A DNA stretch of 55,274 bases, from positions 1 through 55,274 of the forward strand of contig JACDGM010000011.1 of the NCBI GenBank assembly GCA_013815325.1, in the 5' to 3' direction. The position numbers were made by a program, and so were the translations under genes. How positions within the stretch are numbered: the first letter of the stretch is position 1; each line of letters starts with the position of its first letter. Source of the DNA: Chthoniobacterales bacterium. Its GTDB lineage: Bacteria > Verrucomicrobiota > Verrucomicrobiia > Chthoniobacterales > UBA10450. The notes beneath the pieces were generated by a model. The model worked only from the letters and a program-made list of their open reading frames with translations, was not told the DNA's origin and searched no databases. Below, piece by piece: positions 51,453-55,274 of this stretch.

Positions 51453-53213
51453 TCAGCGATGGGCATTGGTTAGGGCGACTCGTCCCGCCGCGACTTGCTT
51501 TCCAACTTCCTCATGCGGCTCAAGATCGAGGTAACGCGCGGCCTTCTCGGCGACGCGCGCGAAAATCGGACCGGCGACTTTGCCGCCGTAGTTTTCCTCG
51601 GCGGTTTTGGTGTGGGCGTCATCGAGCACGACGAGGCCGACAAAGGCCGGATTTTCCGAAGGAAGGAAGCCGGTGAAGGAGACGATTTCCTTCCCTTTTT
51701 CGTAGCCGCCCTTCGGGTCAACTTTCTGCGCCGTGCCTGTTTTTCCGGAGATGGTGAATCCGGGCACTGCGGCTTCCACGGCTGTCCCGCGCGCGCTCAC
51801 GACGCCGCGGAGAGCGAGCGCTACCTGCTCCGCCGCTTCCCTGGAAATGACTTGCCTAACGACGGCCGGCTGAAGGCGGCTCTTCACTTCGCCCTTCTCG
51901 TCCACGATCGATTTCACGATGCGCGGCGCGACCAGTTTTCCGCCGTTCGCGACTGTCGCCATGGCCAGGAGCATCTGCAGCGGCGTGACCGCGACTTCGT
52001 GGCCCATCGGGATGCGGGTTATGGAAATCTTGCTCCAGCTGCGCGGCGAATGCACCATCCCGCCGATCTCGCCCGGCAACTCGATCCCGGTGCGATCGCC
52101 AAAGCCGAAGGCGCGAATGTATTCGTAGAATTTCTGGTCGCCGAGCATGAGCGCGATTTTCGCCGCGCCGATGTTGCTCGATTTCACGAGCACATCCTGC
52201 ACGGGGAGCTCGCCGTAATATTTGTGATCGTGGAGATAGCGGCCGCCGTAAAGCCACGGCCCATTTTCGCAGAAGATCGGCGTGTCGAGCGTCACCTTAT
52301 GTTCGTTCAAGGCGGCGCTGACGGTGACGATCTTGAAAGTCGAACCCGGCTCCATCATGTCGATGACGGCGCGGTTTTTCATCTGCTCGGGCTGGGCCGT
52401 GGCGCGCTGATTGATGTCGAAATTCGGGCGGTTGGCCATGGCGAGGATCTCACCAGTCTGCGGGCGCATCAAAATAATCGTGGCCTTCTTCGGGGTGTAT
52501 TCGTGCATCGCGGCGTCGAGCTCGTTCTCGACGATGTTTTGCAAATTCAAATCAATCGTTAGGTGAACGTCGTCGCCATTATGCGGCGGTCGCTCCGTCC
52601 CGCGGTAAAGGACGATTTCTTTGCCGGTGCGATCGTGTTCGATCTCGCGAAAGCCGTCCTCGCCGTGCAGATAACGGTCCATCGAAGCCTCCACGCCCTG
52701 AATGCCGTGATGATCAAAATCGGAAAAACCGATGACGTGGCAAAGCATCGGCCCGTTCGGATACAGCCTAACAAGATCGCGCTCGAAACGAATTCCGCGC
52801 AGTTTTTTTTCGCTCAACTCTTTGCCTAACGAGACCGCGTCCGCTTCCGGAAGTGCGCGCTTCAGAACGATGTAACGGCGATCAGCCACAAGCTTTTCGG
52901 AAATCTCAGTGAGAGGAAGTTTCAGCGCGCTGGCTAGCAGCGGGACGAGCGTGTCGCGATCATTGATCAGGCTCGCGTCGGCCACCACATTCTCGACCGG
53001 GACATTCTGCGCGAGGATTTCGTTGTTCGTGTCGTAGATCGCACCGCGCTCCGCGTAGATGGCCTGCCGGGCGGTGTTTTTACTGGCGGCAAGCGCGGCG
53101 TAATAATCGTGTCGCACCATCTGGAGGTAAACGAGGCGAAAGGAAAAAAGGCTGAACAAGCCAGCGAAGCCGAGGCAAACGAGGGCGCAGCGGGTTCGGC
53201 CGTTCCACTTCAT
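51453..53213 (-). CDS. ftsI: Septal transpeptidase FtsI (PBP3, class B)
   Basis: Protein of 586 aa. A single N-terminal membrane helix (ALVCLGFAGLFSLFSFRLVYL) is followed by the pedestal domain with RGAIYDTNNEILAQN and the transpeptidase domain: SxxK S291-TF-K294, SxN S345-S-N347 and KTG at 491-493. All catalytic residues are present. It crosslinks septal peptidoglycan together with FtsW. It overlaps ftsL by 4 bp. Confidence 0.96.
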   Translation of the reverse strand: MKWNGRTRCALVCLGFAGLFSLFSFRLVYLQMVRHDYYAALAASKNTARQAIYAERGAIYDTNNEILAQNVPVENVVADASLINDRDTLVPLLASALKLPLTEISEKLVADRRYIVLKRALPEADAVSLGKELSEKKLRGIRFERDLVRLYPNGPMLCHVIGFSDFDHHGIQGVEASMDRYLHGEDGFREIEHDRTGKEIVLYRGTERPPHNGDDVHLTIDLNLQNIVENELDAAMHEYTPKKATIILMRPQTGEILAMANRPNFDINQRATAQPEQMKNRAVIDMMEPGSTFKIVTVSAALNEHKVTLDTPIFCENGPWLYGGRYLHDHKYYGELPVQDVLVKSSNIGAAKIALMLGDQKFYEYIRAFGFGDRTGIELPGEIGGMVHSPRSWSKISITRIPMGHEVAVTPLQMLLAMATVANGGKLVAPRIVKSIVDEKGEVKSRLQPAVVRQVISREAAEQVALALRGVVSARGTAVEAAVPGFTISGKTGTAQKVDPKGGYEKGKEIVSFTGFLPSENPAFVGLVVLDDAHTKTAEENYGGKVAGPIFARVAEKAARYLDLEPHEEVGKQVAAGRVALTNAHR

Positions 53214-53575
53214 CGGCGGCCTCGTTCGTTCGCCACCGCCTGGAGGCCTTCTTCGCTGAGCGGACGCAACGGCAGGTTCAGCCTAACGATGCTCTGCTCA
53301 GCTATCGGGATCATCTTGAGGTAGCCTTCCTGCAGGCGGCGCTGCAGGGCCGTGCGCGAGGTGAGCGCTGCAATCTGGACGCGCGCGTCCTCGCTTTGGG
53401 TCCGGACTTCCACCAGGTCGCGCTCGATCTTTTTGCGATCGGTCCCAAGGGTGTGCAACTGCACCGAGAGGTAGACGTAGCTCAGGCCGGTGGCCGCGAG
53501 GAAGATGAAGATCACGATCCAGCGCGCGAGCGAGGGCGCGTTGATTGAGTTGAATTTCTGGCGCCGGCGGTTCAT
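53210..53575 (-). CDS. ftsL: Cell division protein FtsL-like
   Basis: Protein of 121 aa with a short basic N-terminus, one transmembrane helix at about 18-37 (ARWIVIFIFLAATGLSYVYL) and a coiled-coil segment (TDRKKIERDLVEVRTQSEDARVQIAAL). Sequence is poorly conserved in the family; identity rests on topology, size and place between rsmH and ftsI, with ATGA overlaps on both sides. FtsL with FtsQ and FtsB activates FtsWI. Confidence 0.85.
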   Translation of the reverse strand: MNRRRQKFNSINAPSLARWIVIFIFLAATGLSYVYLSVQLHTLGTDRKKIERDLVEVRTQSEDARVQIAALTSRTALQRRLQEGYLKMIPIAEQSIVRLNLPLRPLSEEGLQAVANERGRR

Positions 53576-54498
53576 CCGATCCTTTCGGCGACACGCAGTT
53601 TGGCGCTGCGCGATCGCGGGTTAGCTCGTTGCTCGATCGCGTCCGGCTCGACCGGCTTCGTTGTGATCAACTCCAGTTCATGTTCTGGATTGGGCCGGCG
53701 CTCGGGCCATTCCGGCCGGTCCAGCCAGGCGCGGTTGCGATCGCGGAAGAAGTTTTTCACGATCCGATCTTCGAGCGAATGAAACGTGATGACGGCGATG
53801 CGGCTGCCGGGTTCGAGCCGCGCCGTGATCGCGCGCAATCCTTCTTCGAGGGCACCCAGCTCGTCGTTCACTTCCATTCGCAGCGCCTGAAAAATCTGCG
53901 TCGCGGGATGACGCCGCCCATGGCGGCCAATGATCTTTTCGATCGCTTTGGCGAACGCAATCGTCTCGCGAAAGGGCGTTTCCTTTCTCGCTTTCACGAT
54001 CTGACTGGCGACGCGCCGCGCGGCCGGCTCTTCACCCAGCTCGCGAAAAATGCGGGTCAGATCTTCTTCGGTGTAGCTGTTGACGACCTCTGCGGCGGTC
54101 AGCTCATGGCGTGGGTCCATCCGCATATCGAGTGGCCCGTTGCGTATAAGACTGAAGCCGCGATCGCCGTTCTCGAGCTGCCGCGAGGAAACGCCGAGGT
54201 CGAGAAGCGCGCCATCCACGCGCGCGATGCCGAGCCGGTCGAGGACCGCGCCGGCCTCGCGAAAATTCGCGCGCTGCAAAGTGACACGGCTTCCGAAGTT
54301 CGTTAGGCGGACGCGCGCGAACTCAAGCGCCTCGGGATCCTGATCGAAGGCGAGGACGTCGGCTCCAGCGCGCAAGATAGCTTCAGTATGACCGCCTCCG
54401 CCGCAGGTGCCGTCGAGAATGAGCGAGCCGGCGCGGGGCGCGAGCAGCTCGATGGTTTCGCGCACAAGAACCGGACGGTGATAGCTGAAATCCTCCAT
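53572..54498 (-). CDS. rsmH: 16S rRNA (cytosine(1402)-N(4))-methyltransferase RsmH (MraW)
   Basis: Protein of 308 aa from ATG 54498, which has a good Shine-Dalgarno (GGAGG, 8-nt spacing) and puts YHRPVLVRE near the N-terminus as in the family; the frame stays open to ATG 54582 without a ribosome site. Signatures are ILDGTCGGGGHTEAIL (SAM motif I), ALLDLGVSSRQLENGDRGFSL, and VITFHSLEDRIVKNFFRDR. It methylates C1402 of 16S rRNA. Second gene of the operon. Confidence 0.95.
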   Translation of the reverse strand: MEDFSYHRPVLVRETIELLAPRAGSLILDGTCGGGGHTEAILRAGADVLAFDQDPEALEFARVRLTNFGSRVTLQRANFREAGAVLDRLGIARVDGALLDLGVSSRQLENGDRGFSLIRNGPLDMRMDPRHELTAAEVVNSYTEEDLTRIFRELGEEPAARRVASQIVKARKETPFRETIAFAKAIEKIIGRHGRRHPATQIFQALRMEVNDELGALEEGLRAITARLEPGSRIAVITFHSLEDRIVKNFFRDRNRAWLDRPEWPERRPNPEHELELITTKPVEPDAIEQRANPRSRSAKLRVAERIG

Positions 54499-54588
54499 TT
54501 CCTGCGCCTCCTCCTTGATGATAGCCGACCCGGTTGAGAACCGGACTTCTCTCTCAAATAACGATGCGTCCATGACAGTCATCGCTCG

Positions 54589-55047
54589 CTATAAACCGAC
54601 AAGATTGGCCACATGCTGGTAGGTGGGATGTTCGTCCTGATGCGCACGTTTCCAGCGAGCGAGGTTCCAGATTTCGAAACGGCCGGCGCCGCCCACGAGC
54701 GCGACCTCGCCTTTCAAATCGAGTTGTTTGCATAGGTCATCGGGCAAAAGGAGGCGGCCCTGTTTGTCGGCGGAGCCGTGTTGCGCGCGGGCGTGGAGCT
54801 GGCGTTGGAAAACGCGCACGTCGCGGGCCGACAGCCCCGCGGCATTCGCGGCGGAAGCGCCTAGGCGACCGAATTCGTTAGGCGACATAACGAGCAGGCA
54901 TTGCAAATTCTGCTCGGGCACGAGAAGAAACTCCTCGACTCCACCATTGCGCCGCCAGCGCGATGGAATGGTCACACGATGTTTCTCGTCGATCTGATGC
55001 CGAAACTCTCCGGCGAAGAAAGTTTGAGATAACGAGGCAGAGTCCAT
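54589..55047 (-). CDS. mraZ: Transcriptional regulator MraZ
   Basis: Protein of 152 aa from ATG 55047. A GTG at 55089 would lie within the promoter -10 element, so the shorter start is preferred. It has two SpoVT/AbrB-like halves: FAGEFRHQIDEKHRVTIPSRWR and QHGSADKQGRLLLPDDLCKQL, each with the D-x3-R or D-x2-GR core. MraZ oligomers bind repeated boxes upstream of their own gene and repress the dcw operon. The matching repeats are visible directly upstream. Confidence 0.95.
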   Translation of the reverse strand: MDSASLSQTFFAGEFRHQIDEKHRVTIPSRWRRNGGVEEFLLVPEQNLQCLLVMSPNEFGRLGASAANAAGLSARDVRVFQRQLHARAQHGSADKQGRLLLPDDLCKQLDLKGEVALVGGAGRFEIWNLARWKRAHQDEHPTYQHVANLVGL

Positions 55048-55064
55048 GTTGAAAGGATCAGTAC

Positions 55065-55099
55065 TCCACACTAATCCACTTTCCTCCACTTTAAACCAC
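55065..55099 (-). promoter_or_regulatory. MraZ operator: three GTGGA boxes at 10-bp spacing, fourth degenerate
   Basis: On the minus strand GTGGA occurs at 55089-55085, 55079-55075 and 55069-55065 with five-base spacers, and GTGGT at 55099-55095 continues the register. Known MraZ boxes are short G-rich repeats (for example TGGGA with N5 spacers) with the same 10-bp period. The boxes begin at the -10 element and cover the expected transcription start, which fits repression by occlusion. Confidence 0.8.
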
Positions 55100-55118
55100 C
55101 ACGTTTTGTGCCGGTCAA
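55090..55118 (-). promoter_or_regulatory. Sigma-70-type promoter of the dcw operon
   Basis: Minus strand: -35 TTGACC (55118-55113), 17-bp spacer, -10 TTTAAA (55095-55090). The -35 matches the consensus at 5 of 6 positions, the -10 at 4 of 6. The expected start near 55083 leaves a leader of about 36 nt to ATG 55047. Confidence 0.6.
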
Positions 55119-55175
55119 TAAAATAAAAGCGTGTTTGCGTCGTTTTCTTGCGCTCGTAACTTTCCGCGCCCGCGT

Positions 55176-55274
55176 ATGTGTCGAACCCTATTCGCTCAAC
55201 TCGCGCCTGTGGCGTTACTCCTCATCGCGGGCCCGCTCTTCGCGCAATCAGCCGATGACGCCGTGCGCGTGACC
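55176..55274 (+). CDS. Start of a divergent secreted protein (truncated by window)
   Basis: ATG 55176 opens a frame of 33 codons to the window edge. The translation is a clear signal peptide: a short positive N-terminus (MCRTLFAQ), hydrophobic core PVALLLIAGPLF and a likely cleavage near FAQSA. It faces away from mraZ with 128 bp between the starts. Nothing can be said about the mature protein. No obvious ribosome-binding site. Confidence 0.6.
   Translation, partial: MCRTLFAQLAPVALLLIAGPLFAQSADDAVRVT

Larger units (their letters stand above)
35948..54883. repeat. Dispersed nonamer GCCTAACGA/TCGTTAGGC, 29 exact copies
   Basis: Forward copies begin at 35948, 40012, 40582, 41639, 42080, 43133, 43445, 44422, 45921, 46362, 49092, 50471, 51854, 52824 and 53281. 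Reverse copies begin at 36574, 36585, 36784, 36924, 38527, 38778, 40683, 44121, 44991, 45470, 48506, 50746, 54300 and 54875. Octamer-only copies (CCTAACGA) lie at 39435, 39682, 42765 and 52556. Most are inside genes, in all frames free of stops (read as Ser-Leu-Gly, Val-Arg, Leu-Thr or Pro-Asn). One further exact copy lies at 4884. Counts are by hand. Confidence 0.85.

Noticed and set aside
51495-52562. Long plus-strand frame of 355 codons
   Set aside because: Antisense to ftsI, whose catalytic motifs are all intact; composition of the plus frame is that of a shadow.
35948-54883. Nonamer as Chi or KOPS-type polar motif
   Set aside because: Orientation is balanced (15 against 14), while such motifs are strongly strand-biased; one window cannot exclude it fully.

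Overview
The window reads as a bacterial chromosome segment, most likely from the Verrucomicrobiota. Three things point there: a secreted protein ending in a VPDSG-CTERM sorting tail, a fused MurC-MurB protein, and a LysM membrane protein embedded in a complete division/cell-wall (dcw) cluster. This assignment is inference; there is no rRNA or marker gene in view. Every recognisable gene except the last partial one lies on the minus strand, so the biological reading order runs from high to low coordinates.

Right half (about 35.1-55.1 kb, visibly GC-rich): a canonical dcw operon transcribed leftward from one promoter at about 55.1 kb: mraZ, rsmH, ftsL, ftsI, murE, murF, mraY, murD, a LysM protein, ftsW, murG, a murC-murB fusion, ddl, ftsQ, ftsA, ftsZ. 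Many junctions are 4-bp ATGA overlaps. Six of the wider junctions carry 110-150 bp imperfect inverted-repeat elements. The promoter is followed by three exact GTGGA repeats at 10-bp spacing that look like a MraZ operator. MurE carries DNPR, implying meso-diaminopimelate peptidoglycan. A divergent gene for a secreted protein begins at 55176 and leaves the window.

Left half (1-34.4 kb, lower GC): one long unidirectional surface-polysaccharide locus. It starts with a monotopic phosphoglycosyl transferase at 34.4 kb. Next comes a three-gene Wlb/Wbp-like module for a diacetamido-uronic acid sugar nucleotide, then an exosortase-type FemAB protein, a Wzc-like chain-length protein with a degenerate P-loop, a deacetylase/glycosyltransferase fusion and an O-antigen ligase-like polymerase. 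Two secreted beta-helix proteins, a secreted nucleoside-hydrolase-like protein, further glycosyltransferases, a second deacetylase, an alpha/alpha-toroid protein, two asparagine-synthase-like proteins, a GNAT protein, three sulfotransferases and a Wzx flippase follow. The locus ends with a YdcF-like protein, a VPDSG-CTERM protein and a malectin-domain protein cut by the window edge. Together they suggest a modified (sulfated, deacetylated, possibly amidated) exported polysaccharide linked to an exosortase surface-protein system. A tRNA-Ser-like gene with an abnormal anticodon arm sits inside this locus.

The most striking signal is at DNA level. The nonamer GCCTAACGA (reverse complement TCGTTAGGC) occurs 29 times by hand count between 35.9 and 54.9 kb. 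It lies in both orientations, in all three permissible reading frames, and in every dcw gene except mraY. It occurs once in the 34.6 kb polysaccharide half. It behaves like a DNA-uptake-type or other highly iterated core-genome motif and is the best candidate here for something undescribed.
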